This document shows, one piece after another, positions 6,691 to 13,820 of a stretch of 38,955 bases of DNA (its first letter is position 1; every line of letters starts with the position of its first letter). Source of the stretch: Flavobacterium profundi. Its GTDB lineage: Bacteria; Bacteroidota; Bacteroidia; Flavobacteriales; Flavobacteriaceae. Below the pieces are notes generated by a model. The model made no database searches, was not told the origin of the DNA, and saw nothing but the letters and a program-made list of their open reading frames with translations. The translations under genes and the position numbers were made by a program. Where the stretch lies: the NCBI RefSeq assembly GCF_006491645.1, contig NZ_VDCZ01000020.1:1-38955 (forward strand), written 5' to 3'.

Positions 6691-7728
6691 TTACAAATCA
6701 TCAAAAGGGCTTTTTATTTGTTCTAAACTTTTTGTGCTTACATGAGTATATATTTCCGTTGTTCTACTACTATTATGACCAAGCAATTCTTGTATGTATC
6801 TTAAATCGGTACCGCTTTCTAATAAATGAGTCGCATAACTATGTCGCAACCAATGCAAGGTGACAGGTTTTGAAATCTTAGTTTTCTGCAATGTTTGTTT
6901 TAAAACACTTTGTAAACTCTTTTCAGAATATTTAACACCTTTATTTTGTCCTTCAAAGAGCCAAACCATAGGTTTGTATTGTACATAATAGACTCGTAGC
7001 ATTTCTAAAATTTTGATAGACAAGGGTACAATACGGTCTTTTTTTCCTTTACTTTGTCTAATGAGCACAATACCTCTTTTGGAATCAATATCTGTAAGTT
7101 TTAAATGCAATAATTCGCTACGTCTTAAACCGCAACTGTAAATCATTGAGAGCATTGCTTTATGTTTTAGATTGCTAGGTGCTTCTAAAATGAATTTTAT
7201 TTCTTCCTTACTCAAAACATTAGGCAATACTTTTTCTCGTTTGGGACGATGAATTTTATCAATAATCAATACTTCATTACGTATGGTTTTAAAATATAAT
7301 TTGATTGCATTTACAATCTGATTTTGATAGGAAGTGGAAAATTTGTTTTTTAGAATGTGTTCATTGGTAAACCATATGACATCGTCATTCGTAATTTCTG
7401 AAACAGTTTTGTGAGTATAAAACGTTAAAAACGATTTTAGTGCATCTGCATAAGTTTTAATGGTATTTTCACTATACCTTTTCGCTTGTAACCATTGTTT
7501 AAATTTTTCTAATTGCCGAATGCCTTCCTCCGATAGAATTGGAGTTGGAGGTATTTTAAAATGTGCTCTGTTTGCTATAGTATCAGGCAAATGCCAATAT
7601 TTTTTAGAAGCACTCCAAGTTGCTCCTTTAAAAGTTTTAACATATTCAATTAAACGTACGTCTTTATCAAAAAATACAGCAATACGAGGTATTCCTTTGT
7701 GAGTAATTAATTTGGCTTTCCAATTCAT
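6691..7728 (-). CDS. Tyrosine recombinase of the cassette array (345 aa)
   Basis: This is a site-specific tyrosine recombinase. An N-terminal MNWKAKLITHKGIPRI region of the kind found in Bacteroidota integrases precedes a SAM-like core-binding domain (about 80-165) and the catalytic domain. The catalytic residues are visible: Arg in YSCGLRRSELLHLKL, Lys in SKGKKDR, HWLRH, LLGHNSS, and the nucleophile Tyr in TEIYTHVS. The end IKSPFDDL matches the RSPLD-type tail of IntI proteins, but the segment between the catalytic Lys and HWLRH is about 50 residues, without the 20-40 extra residues of IntI, so it is nearer XerC/XerD. I use the ATG at 7728; a TTG eight codons upstream is less likely. It reads towards the array. 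Confidence 0.85.
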   Translation of the reverse strand: MNWKAKLITHKGIPRIAVFFDKDVRLIEYVKTFKGATWSASKKYWHLPDTIANRAHFKIPPTPILSEEGIRQLEKFKQWLQAKRYSENTIKTYADALKSFLTFYTHKTVSEITNDDVIWFTNEHILKNKFSTSYQNQIVNAIKLYFKTIRNEVLIIDKIHRPKREKVLPNVLSKEEIKFILEAPSNLKHKAMLSMIYSCGLRRSELLHLKLTDIDSKRGIVLIRQSKGKKDRIVPLSIKILEMLRVYYVQYKPMVWLFEGQNKGVKYSEKSLQSVLKQTLQKTKISKPVTLHWLRHSYATHLLESGTDLRYIQELLGHNSSRTTEIYTHVSTKSLEQIKSPFDDL

Positions 7729-7749
7729 TTTGTGTGGCTTATATACTTT

Positions 7750-7757
7750 CAAAAATA
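7750..7757 (-). promoter_or_regulatory. Putative -7 element of the recombinase promoter
   Basis: The minus strand reads TATTTTTG, matching the Bacteroidota -7 consensus TAnnTTTG, 21 bases upstream of the chosen ATG. No good -33 TTG is seen at the right spacing, so support is partial. It would favour the ATG start over the upstream TTG, which lies within the element. Confidence 0.35.
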
Positions 7758-8082
7758 CTATTTTTTTACTTAGATATTTAAAAAAAAGCCTTTGTTTTAA
7801 AAGTAAAATCTAACACCACCAACCACCAACTAACCCATAACCTCAACAATTTCCATAACACCTTTTGATATCGGATAAAAACACCATTTATTTCTTGAAA
7901 AAAAAGCCCAATGGCTACACGATACAGGAATTATAATCGGGTAGTGTTGTTGTACAGCTAAAGCTACAACTCTAGGAAAACTAAGATTTATTACTACTTT
8001 TTTCTTCGTACAGATGAAAATCCCCTAAATAACCAAGTAATGTTATCGAAATGAAAACTAAAAAAAAGAATATAAAGAGGGT
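7758..8082. other. Non-coding stretch between recombinase and btuC
   Basis: About 325 bases with no convincing gene. It contains a small hairpin at 7949-7970 (GTTGTACAGCT and AGCTACAAC) and A/T-rich runs. It separates the cassette region from the B12 island, and a btuD gene would be a natural neighbour here but is absent. Confidence 0.5.
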
Positions 8083-9105
8083 TTACCCGATTCTTTTTTT
8101 GCGTACCAAAAGCCAAACCACTATGGGAGCTCCTATAATGGAAGTAATCGCATTAATGGGTAGTGTAATATCATTCCCAGGTAATTGGGCTACTATATCG
8201 CAAAACAATAACACGATGGCTCCTAACAAAGAGGTGCTCCAAAACAAGATAAAATGATTGCTGGTTTGAAACAACAACTTGGCCATATGAGGTACCGCTA
8301 ACCCAATAAAGGCTATTGGACCCACAAAGGCTGTAATACTTCCAGCTAAAATACTCGTAGCAAACAAAATAATGTAACGGGTACGTTTAAAATTAACGCC
8401 TAAACTACTCGCATAGCGTTCTCCTAATAAAAGGGCATCCAAAGGTTTGATAACTAAAAAGCTAAGGCTTATACCAATGCAGGTTACAATGGCTAAAAAA
8501 CTAACATTGGACCAACTCAAATTACCCAAACTTCCCATCTGCCAGAAAGTGTATTTCTGTAACTGTTCGGCGGTGGTAAAATAGGAAAGAACCGAAACGA
8601 TAGCACTAGTTAAACTACCAAACATCAAGCCTACAATCAAAATATACATGGTGTCTTTTAGTCGTTCTGATACTAATAATACAGCAAATAATACTAACGA
8701 ACTGCCTATTCCTGAAGCGAATACTAATCCTAGTGATGAGGTAAATACTTTGGAAAGCCCTAAAGGTAAAATACCTGCTCCTAATACTACTATGGCTACA
8801 CCCAAACTGGCTCCCGAACTCAATCCTAAAACATAAGGTCCTGCTAAAGGATTTCGAAATAACGTTTGCATCAATAAGCCACTAATAGATAAAGCAATGC
8901 CTACTAAAATTGCAGTAATTGCTTTGGGTAATCTAAAGTTTATAATGATATAATCCCACGAAGTTTTTGAAGTTGCATTACCAATCAACGCTTGGGCTAC
9001 TTCTTTAAATGGTATCTTAATCGAACCTAAACTGATATTCAATAAGGTCAAAAATACCAAAACAAGTACTAAACAAATTAATAATATGGTAAACTTCCTG
9101 GTCAC
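8083..9105 (-). CDS. btuC: Cobalamin/iron ABC transporter permease, BtuC/FecCD family
   Basis: An inner-membrane permease of 340 residues, the normal family length, with about ten hydrophobic segments. Family marks are FRLPKAITAILVGIALSISG near 56-75, QTLFRNPLAGPYVLG (about 79-93), and the late GPIAFIGLAVPHMAK (about 264-278), which contacts the ATPase. The start is GTG, one base after the stop of the binding-protein gene, so the two are co-transcribed. FecCD-family permeases carry siderophores, haem or B12; the neighbouring salvage genes, riboswitch and receptor make B12 or cobinamide the likely cargo. No ATP-binding subunit gene is adjacent, so it must be supplied from elsewhere. Confidence 0.85.
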   Translation of the reverse strand: MTRKFTILLICLVLVLVFLTLLNISLGSIKIPFKEVAQALIGNATSKTSWDYIIINFRLPKAITAILVGIALSISGLLMQTLFRNPLAGPYVLGLSSGASLGVAIVVLGAGILPLGLSKVFTSSLGLVFASGIGSSLVLFAVLLVSERLKDTMYILIVGLMFGSLTSAIVSVLSYFTTAEQLQKYTFWQMGSLGNLSWSNVSFLAIVTCIGISLSFLVIKPLDALLLGERYASSLGVNFKRTRYIILFATSILAGSITAFVGPIAFIGLAVPHMAKLLFQTSNHFILFWSTSLLGAIVLLFCDIVAQLPGNDITLPINAITSIIGAPIVVWLLVRKKRIG

Positions 9106-9106
9106 T

Positions 9107-10243
9107 TTAGTCTAACTTTTTGGCAAAGGTAAAGGTATAATTGGGTAAAACCGTAGGGTGAAAGATTTTAATATAATCTTTTAAAACCAAATCGGGTCGG
9201 CTAGGTGCTGTTTCATAATAAATAGTACCTCCTGTAGCTCCTTTTTGACTTTCAAAAGAATACACGTTTTTATGTTGAAAAGCATCAAACTTGGCATAAT
9301 GATGATTCTCTTCTAAAAGTTGATCCAAACTCATAATCGATCCATTGGTAATCCACACATCAGCATGTGCTGCCGTATCAAACACACTTTCAAAACTTAA
9401 GGGTTCGCTTCCCATACCTGGTAAATCTTTCCATAAATAATCGGCTTTAGCATCTTGTAAGAACTGGGCAATCCAACTATTCCCTCTGGCTACAAACCAT
9501 TGGTCTTTGTACAAGGAACCATACAAAACTTTTTGTTGGGGTGCCAAGTCTTTTACTAAGGTAAGGGTTTGTTGGTAATTGTTGGCAATGGAGTTAAATA
9601 TAGAATCTCCTTCTTTCTCTTTTCCCAATAAGGCAGCATAAAACTTAATCCACTCGGCTTTACCTAATGGAGATTGTTCCATCCAATCACCTTGAAACAA
9701 TACATGTAATCCATTCGAAGTCAGTTTGTCAACCATAGGATTCGTGTTGTCTACTCCAAAGGTTACAATGGCATCGGGTTGCATATCAAAGAGTAATTCA
9801 ATATTTAAACTTTCATTCTGTCCCACATCTCTTACTTTGCCACTGTCAATTAAGGCTCTGGTTTTTGTTGACGAAATATAATTGGTATGGGGAAAGCCAA
9901 TGAGCTTCGTTTCGCTGTCTAACATCTCTAAAAAAGGAATAATCGTGGTAGACGTAACGACTAACTTTTGTAAGGGAACCGTAACGGTAGTATAATCGTG
10001 TAAACTATCGGGCACTACACCGTTTTGTTGTTTTAAAATATAGGTAAAGGTTTTTTCGGCTTTTGGCCAAGGATTCAAAACTTTTATGACACTATAACCA
10101 TCGTATTTGTAAATAGCTAAGCCACTAGCATATTGGATTTCATTTTCAGGAACTTTGCTAACAACAGGAGTGTTTTTAGTAGTTTCTTTACAACCTAATA
10201 ACAGAAAAGGCAGTAACAGTAGAAGTCTATAAGCGAATTTCAT
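9107..10243 (-). CDS. btuF: Cobalamin-binding lipoprotein of the ABC transporter, BtuF-like
   Basis: A periplasmic substrate-binding protein of 378 residues. I start at the ATG giving a signal with lipobox LLLGC (Cys18). TVPLQKLVVTSTTIIPFLEML and EWIKFYAALLGKE match the PF01497 (BtuF/FhuD) fold, with the two lobes joined by a long helix around 195-225. It is longer than E. coli BtuF, as usual for Bacteroidota. A longer open frame would start at a TTG, but that adds residues before the signal peptide. TACATTTG upstream is a good -7 element. It hands its ligand to the permease encoded next to it. B12 specificity is inferred from context. Confidence 0.8.
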   Translation of the reverse strand: MKFAYRLLLLLPFLLLGCKETTKNTPVVSKVPENEIQYASGLAIYKYDGYSVIKVLNPWPKAEKTFTYILKQQNGVVPDSLHDYTTVTVPLQKLVVTSTTIIPFLEMLDSETKLIGFPHTNYISSTKTRALIDSGKVRDVGQNESLNIELLFDMQPDAIVTFGVDNTNPMVDKLTSNGLHVLFQGDWMEQSPLGKAEWIKFYAALLGKEKEGDSIFNSIANNYQQTLTLVKDLAPQQKVLYGSLYKDQWFVARGNSWIAQFLQDAKADYLWKDLPGMGSEPLSFESVFDTAAHADVWITNGSIMSLDQLLEENHHYAKFDAFQHKNVYSFESQKGATGGTIYYETAPSRPDLVLKDYIKIFHPTVLPNYTFTFAKKLD

Positions 10244-10261
10244 GTGGTTTTTTCGTTTGCA

Positions 10262-10269
10262 CAAATGTA
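10262..10269 (-). promoter_or_regulatory. Putative -7 element for the btuF-btuC operon
   Basis: TACATTTG on the minus strand fits TAnnTTTG, 18 bases from the btuF ATG. No clear -33 TTG is seen. The divergent gene at 10324 must have its own promoter; TATCTTTA just before its ATG is a weak candidate. Confidence 0.4.
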
Positions 10270-10323
10270 TGAAAAATTCTACGCTTCCATTTTATTAAAA
10301 ATTAGAAACACTATCTTTACCAC

Positions 10324-10686
10324 ATGAATACAGTAAGAGAAAAAAAATGTGCACAATGCCAAACTTCTTTTGAATGTGGCAATTTATCAGAAACAATCAA
10401 ATGTTGGTGTAATGATTTACCGCCTATTTTTTCTCTAGACAATTATTCTGATTGTTTGTGTCCCAATTGTTTAAAGCAAGCAACTATTACAAGAATAAAT
10501 GAATATGTAGTAACCCTAACTCCTGAAAATAGTAAAACCAATAAGGCAAAAGACTTACCGAAAACCACACATTTAGTGGAAGATATTGATTACTATCTGG
10601 AAAATGGAATGTATGTGTTTACCAAATGGTTTCACCTCAAAAGAGGCACTTGTTGCGGCAACGGATGCAGACACTGTCCCTATTAA
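10324..10686 (+). CDS. Cysteine-rich CWC and DUF5522 domain protein (120 aa)
   Basis: Two Cys-rich modules. The N-terminal one (about 1-55) has CAQC, FECG, CWC and CPNC as in the cysteine-rich CWC family. The C-terminal part (about 85-120) ends in FHLKRGTCCGNGCRHCPY, the DUF5522 signature. Both probably bind zinc, or possibly an iron-sulfur cluster; no function is established that I know of. In Bacteroidota these two domains also occur as separate short proteins. The gene is divergent from btuF and 74 bases before cobU, so it may be the first gene of the salvage operon, but a link to B12 is only positional. Confidence 0.75.
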   Translation: MNTVREKKCAQCQTSFECGNLSETIKCWCNDLPPIFSLDNYSDCLCPNCLKQATITRINEYVVTLTPENSKTNKAKDLPKTTHLVEDIDYYLENGMYVFTKWFHLKRGTCCGNGCRHCPY

Positions 10687-10760
10687 TTAGAAATTAAAAT
10701 TATGAATTACAAGTCTTAATAAATAATAAAAACAAAACACTACTAATCACTAATTACAAA

Positions 10761-11267
10761 ATGATATACTTAATAACAGGAGGGGAACGTTCTGGAAAAA
10801 GTGGATATGGACAAGACCTAGCCTTATCTTTATCTGAAAATCCCATGTATGTAGCTACCGCAAGAAATTGGGATGGCGATTTCCAAAAAAGAATAGACCG
10901 TCATCAAAAAGATAGAGATGAACATTGGATTAATATTGAAAAAGAGAAACACTTAAGCGAAATAGATTTCTCTGGAAAAGTAGCTTTAATCGATTGTGTC
11001 ACACTTTGGTTAACCAATTTCTTTGTCGATACTAAAAATGATGTTGAGGCTTGTCTTGAACAGGCTAAAAAGGAAATCGAACTCATCTTGGAACAAAAAG
11101 AAATCACGGTCATTATTATTACGAATGAAATCGGAATGGGAGTACATGCTGCAACATACGTAGGAAGAAAATTCACCGAGTTACAAGGTTGGATGAATCA
11201 GTATTTAGCTAAAAAAGCAGATAAAGTAGTCTTAATGGTTTCTGGAATTCCAGTGCCAATAAAATAA
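10761..11267 (+). CDS. cobU: Adenosylcobinamide kinase / guanylyltransferase, CobU
   Basis: Phosphorylates adenosylcobinamide and then transfers GMP to it, giving adenosylcobinamide-GDP in the nucleotide-loop pathway. The sequence begins with the Walker A P-loop ITGGERSGKS (residues 5-14). A Walker B-like ALIDCVTLWLTNFF (about 74-87) and NEIGMGVHA (about 122-130) are standard CobU/CobP motifs. The conserved HQKDRDEHW (about 48-56) contains the guanylylated His of the family. At 168 residues it is a complete family member. It is followed after 5 bases by the Dph6-like gene and belongs to the plus-strand run cobU to cobC. Confidence 0.9.
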   Translation: MIYLITGGERSGKSGYGQDLALSLSENPMYVATARNWDGDFQKRIDRHQKDRDEHWINIEKEKHLSEIDFSGKVALIDCVTLWLTNFFVDTKNDVEACLEQAKKEIELILEQKEITVIIITNEIGMGVHAATYVGRKFTELQGWMNQYLAKKADKVVLMVSGIPVPIK

Positions 11268-11272
11268 AACAC

Positions 11273-11917
11273 ATGAAAGTTTTAAGTTCGTGGAGTGGTG
11301 GTAAAGACAGCTGTTATGCACTAATGAAAGCAGTGCAACAAGGATTACAACCTACAGCGCTCCTCAATATGATGAATGAAAACGGTAAAGTATCGCGTTC
11401 GCACGGCATTCCGTTAGCTATTTTGGAACAACAGGCAGCCCAAATGCAATTGCCTTTAGTGGCGGTGCCAGCCGCATGGTCTCAGTATGAAGAACATTAT
11501 ATTGCTACTTTACATCAAATAAAAAAGAAGTATGCTATCCAAGGAGTCGTTTTTGGTGACATTGATTTGGAACCACATCGAGAATGGGAAGAAAAGGTGT
11601 GTACTGTGGCCAACTTAAAAGCGTTCTTACCTTTATGGCAACAGGATAGAATTCGTTTGGTACACGAAATGATAGATAATGGCATTGAAACACTTATAGT
11701 ATCGTGTAATTTACAAATGGGAGAAGGGTATTTAGGAAAGATCCTTACGAAAGAATTAGCTTATGAATTAGCACAGAAAGATATTGATCCTTGCGGAGAA
11801 AATGGGGAGTTTCACACCTTAGTAATCGATTGTCCTTTATTTGAAAATAAAATTCAATTGCCAAGTTTTGAAGTGAAAACATATAAAAACTATTGTTTTA
11901 TAGTATGGAGTGACTAA
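11273..11917 (+). CDS. Dph6-like ATP pyrophosphatase (diphthine-ammonia ligase family)
   Basis: An adenine nucleotide alpha-hydrolase-fold protein of 214 residues. SSWSGGKDSCYAL near residues 5-17 is the PP-loop that binds ATP, and DPCGENGEFHTLVID (about 180-194) is the family signature. In eukaryotes and archaea Dph6 amidates diphthine on elongation factor 2; bacteria lack diphthamide, so the substrate differs here. Its place between cobU and bluB-cobT, 5 bases after cobU, points to a role in corrinoid salvage, such as an amidation or ligation step, but that is inference. The name from the family should not be taken as the function. Confidence 0.8.
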   Translation: MKVLSSWSGGKDSCYALMKAVQQGLQPTALLNMMNENGKVSRSHGIPLAILEQQAAQMQLPLVAVPAAWSQYEEHYIATLHQIKKKYAIQGVVFGDIDLEPHREWEEKVCTVANLKAFLPLWQQDRIRLVHEMIDNGIETLIVSCNLQMGEGYLGKILTKELAYELAQKDIDPCGENGEFHTLVIDCPLFENKIQLPSFEVKTYKNYCFIVWSD

Positions 11918-11950
11918 CTTCAAGTAGGATAAATTAGAATAATAATTATG

Positions 11951-12004
11951 CGTCAGTTCGAGTGTTTTTTATGAAAAGAAATGGAAAAAAAATGTATCGA
12001 GAAC
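11951..12004. repeat. 54-bp dispersed repeat, copy 1
   Basis: Starts CGTCAGTTCGAGTGTTTTTT and ends TGTATCGAGAAC. The outer GTTC and GAAC, and the T-run and A-run, can pair, so it may fold as a hairpin. A second copy lies 47 bases downstream in the same direction, between the Dph6-like gene and bluB-cobT. Confidence 0.75.
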
Positions 12005-12051
12005 TTTTGAAACAACAAGTACAATGTATTAAAAATATAGCGTTAATTCTT

Positions 12052-12106
12052 CGTCAGTTCGAGTGTTTTTTATGGAATGAAATGGAGTAAAAAATGTATC
12101 GAGAAC
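12052..12106. repeat. 55-bp dispersed repeat, copy 2
   Basis: Same as 11951-12004 apart from a few changes in the middle. The two copies plus spacer fill most of the 214-base gap between genes. It could be a REP-like element or a miniature transposon remnant; it could also affect expression of the downstream fusion gene. Confidence 0.75.
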
Positions 12107-12131
12107 CCATAACAAGATTTTAAAAGTAGCA

Positions 12132-13808
12132 ATGAAAGATTTATATGACATCATAACGTCAAGAAGAGATACCCGTCATTTTACCACAGACGAGGTTCCA
12201 GACGAGGTACTTGCTCAAGCAATTGATGCAGGACATCATGCACCTTCTGTTGGACTGACCGATGCAACACGCTATTATATCATTACAGCAGGAGAAATTA
12301 AAAAACAAATCAAGACCTTGTTTTTAACCTACAATGAAAAGGCAGCAGAAATCACAGATACAGAAGCTCAAAAAGAAGCCTATCTCAACCTAAAACTAGA
12401 AGCTATTGAAGAAGCACCTGTTGGAATGGTGATAGCTTACGATCGTTCGGTATTAAATACATTTACCATTGGAACTGTAGGTAGTAATGAAGCCATTAAA
12501 TTTAGTGCTGTATGTGCTGCTCAAAACATTTGGTTATCGCTAACGGAACAAGGTTATTCAATGGGTTGGGTTTCAATTCTAAATTATTATGACTTCAAAA
12601 CCTTGTTGGATATACCTGAACATATTGAACCATTAGGATACTTTTGCATTGGTAAACCTGCAACCGATTATGGAAAACAACCTATGTTGCAACAATTGAA
12701 TTGGAAAGATAAAAGTGGGTCTGCCAATGTTACTCATATTAACAGTAGTAAGGCTATTTCTAAAATAAAAAAGGAAGAAAATACAACTCTTCAAACTCCA
12801 AATAAAACACTGAAAAAACAATTACAACACAAAATAAATCAGAAAACCAAACCGGAAGGAGCTTTAGGTCTTTTGGAAAAACTGGCCTTACAAGTAGGAC
12901 TAGTCTTTGAAACGGATGCACCTCAAATAAATGCACCTCACCTTGTAGTCTTTGCAGCGGATCATGGAATTGCCAATCATGGCGTTAGTGCGTATCCACA
13001 AGAGGTAACCCGACAAATGATTACTAATTTTCTAGAAGGAGGTGCCGCTATTAATGTGTTTTGTAACCAACATCATATTAATTTAGAAATTGTAGATGCA
13101 GGTGTAAATTATGATTTTCCAACGCAAACCCAATTGATACATAAAAAAGTGGCTAAAGGCACCCAATCTTTTTTACACACGGCTGCCATGAGTTCTAAAG
13201 AAAGGGATTGGTGTTTTCAAATGGGAGCTGAGGTGGTAAACCAAATTCACGCAAAAGGTTCTAATTGTATTGGTTTTGGCGAAATGGGTATTGGTAATAC
13301 TTCAACTGCTTCCGTGTTGATGGCAATGCTAACTCCTTTTTCAATTGAAGCTTGTGTCGGAAAAGGAACAGGAGTAGCCAATGAAAAACTAGAGAATAAA
13401 ATAGCGATTCTTTCAAAATCCATTCAAAACTATAAAGGAACAGACGATTTAGAAGAAGTAATAACTTATTTTGGTGGTTTTGAAATCCTACAAATGGCTG
13501 GCGGTATGCAGCAAGCCTATCAAAATAAAATGCTCTTCTTAGTAGACGGATTTATTTCTAGTGTAGCCTATTTAATTGCTTTTAAAATGAACCCTGCTAT
13601 TAAAGCGAATGCTATTTTCTGTCATTGTTCAGAAGAAAAAGCACACAAACTATTATTAGAATATTTACAGGTAACTCCTATTTTGCAGCTGAAAATGCGG
13701 TTGGGTGAGGGGAGTGGTTGTGCCGTAGCTTACCCCATAATTCAATCTGCTGTAGCCTTCTTAAATGAAATGGCTAGTTTTGAAAGTGCAGGAGTAAGTA
13801 ATAAATAA
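12132..13808 (+). CDS. bluB-cobT: BluB-CobT fusion: DMB synthase and DMB phosphoribosyltransferase
   Basis: One 558-residue protein with two enzymes. Residues 1-205 are BluB-like (nitroreductase fold that breaks down FMN to 5,6-dimethylbenzimidazole): SRRDTRHFTTDEVPDEVL and GHHAPSVGLTDATRYY at the start, and IWLSLTEQGYSMGWVSI near 137-153. A Lys-rich linker (about 205-225) leads to CobT at 226-558, which joins the base to nicotinate mononucleotide to give alpha-ribazole phosphate. CobT marks are FAADHGIANHGVSAYP, GFGEMGIGNTSTAS and MRLGEGSGCAVAYPI, the last containing the catalytic Glu. Fusion would pass the lower ligand directly between sites. It is followed by cobS after 12 bases. Confidence 0.9.
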   Translation: MKDLYDIITSRRDTRHFTTDEVPDEVLAQAIDAGHHAPSVGLTDATRYYIITAGEIKKQIKTLFLTYNEKAAEITDTEAQKEAYLNLKLEAIEEAPVGMVIAYDRSVLNTFTIGTVGSNEAIKFSAVCAAQNIWLSLTEQGYSMGWVSILNYYDFKTLLDIPEHIEPLGYFCIGKPATDYGKQPMLQQLNWKDKSGSANVTHINSSKAISKIKKEENTTLQTPNKTLKKQLQHKINQKTKPEGALGLLEKLALQVGLVFETDAPQINAPHLVVFAADHGIANHGVSAYPQEVTRQMITNFLEGGAAINVFCNQHHINLEIVDAGVNYDFPTQTQLIHKKVAKGTQSFLHTAAMSSKERDWCFQMGAEVVNQIHAKGSNCIGFGEMGIGNTSTASVLMAMLTPFSIEACVGKGTGVANEKLENKIAILSKSIQNYKGTDDLEEVITYFGGFEILQMAGGMQQAYQNKMLFLVDGFISSVAYLIAFKMNPAIKANAIFCHCSEEKAHKLLLEYLQVTPILQLKMRLGEGSGCAVAYPIIQSAVAFLNEMASFESAGVSNK

Positions 13809-13820
13809 ATTGGACCTATA

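Larger units (their letters stand above)
1..7728. mobile_element. Integron-like gene-cassette array with its tyrosine recombinase
   Basis: Six related inverted-repeat sites (A to F) alternate with short stretches carrying one to three small genes, and the array ends at a tyrosine recombinase gene. Cassette bodies lie at about 229-677, 798-2173, 2294-2828, 2945-4394, 4515-5751 and 5872-6588; a seventh continues off the left edge. Within every complete cassette the first 8-10 bases are the reverse complement of the last ones: GTTAGCAT/ATGCTAAC, GTTGGCAAA/TTTGCCAAC, GTTACCTGC/GCAGGTAAC, GTTGTGTAA/TTACACAAC, GTTGTAGGAA/TTCCTACAAC and GTTAGCAACA/TGTTGCTAAC. In integrons this arises because the cassette's own first bases complete its attC site in the circular form. 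Most genes read leftwards, away from the recombinase. The layout is seen directly; mobility is inferred. Confidence 0.8.

Noticed and set aside
7949..7970. Small hairpin upstream of the recombinase as another recombination site
   Set aside because: It has no outer boxes or paired partner and is too short; could be a remnant.
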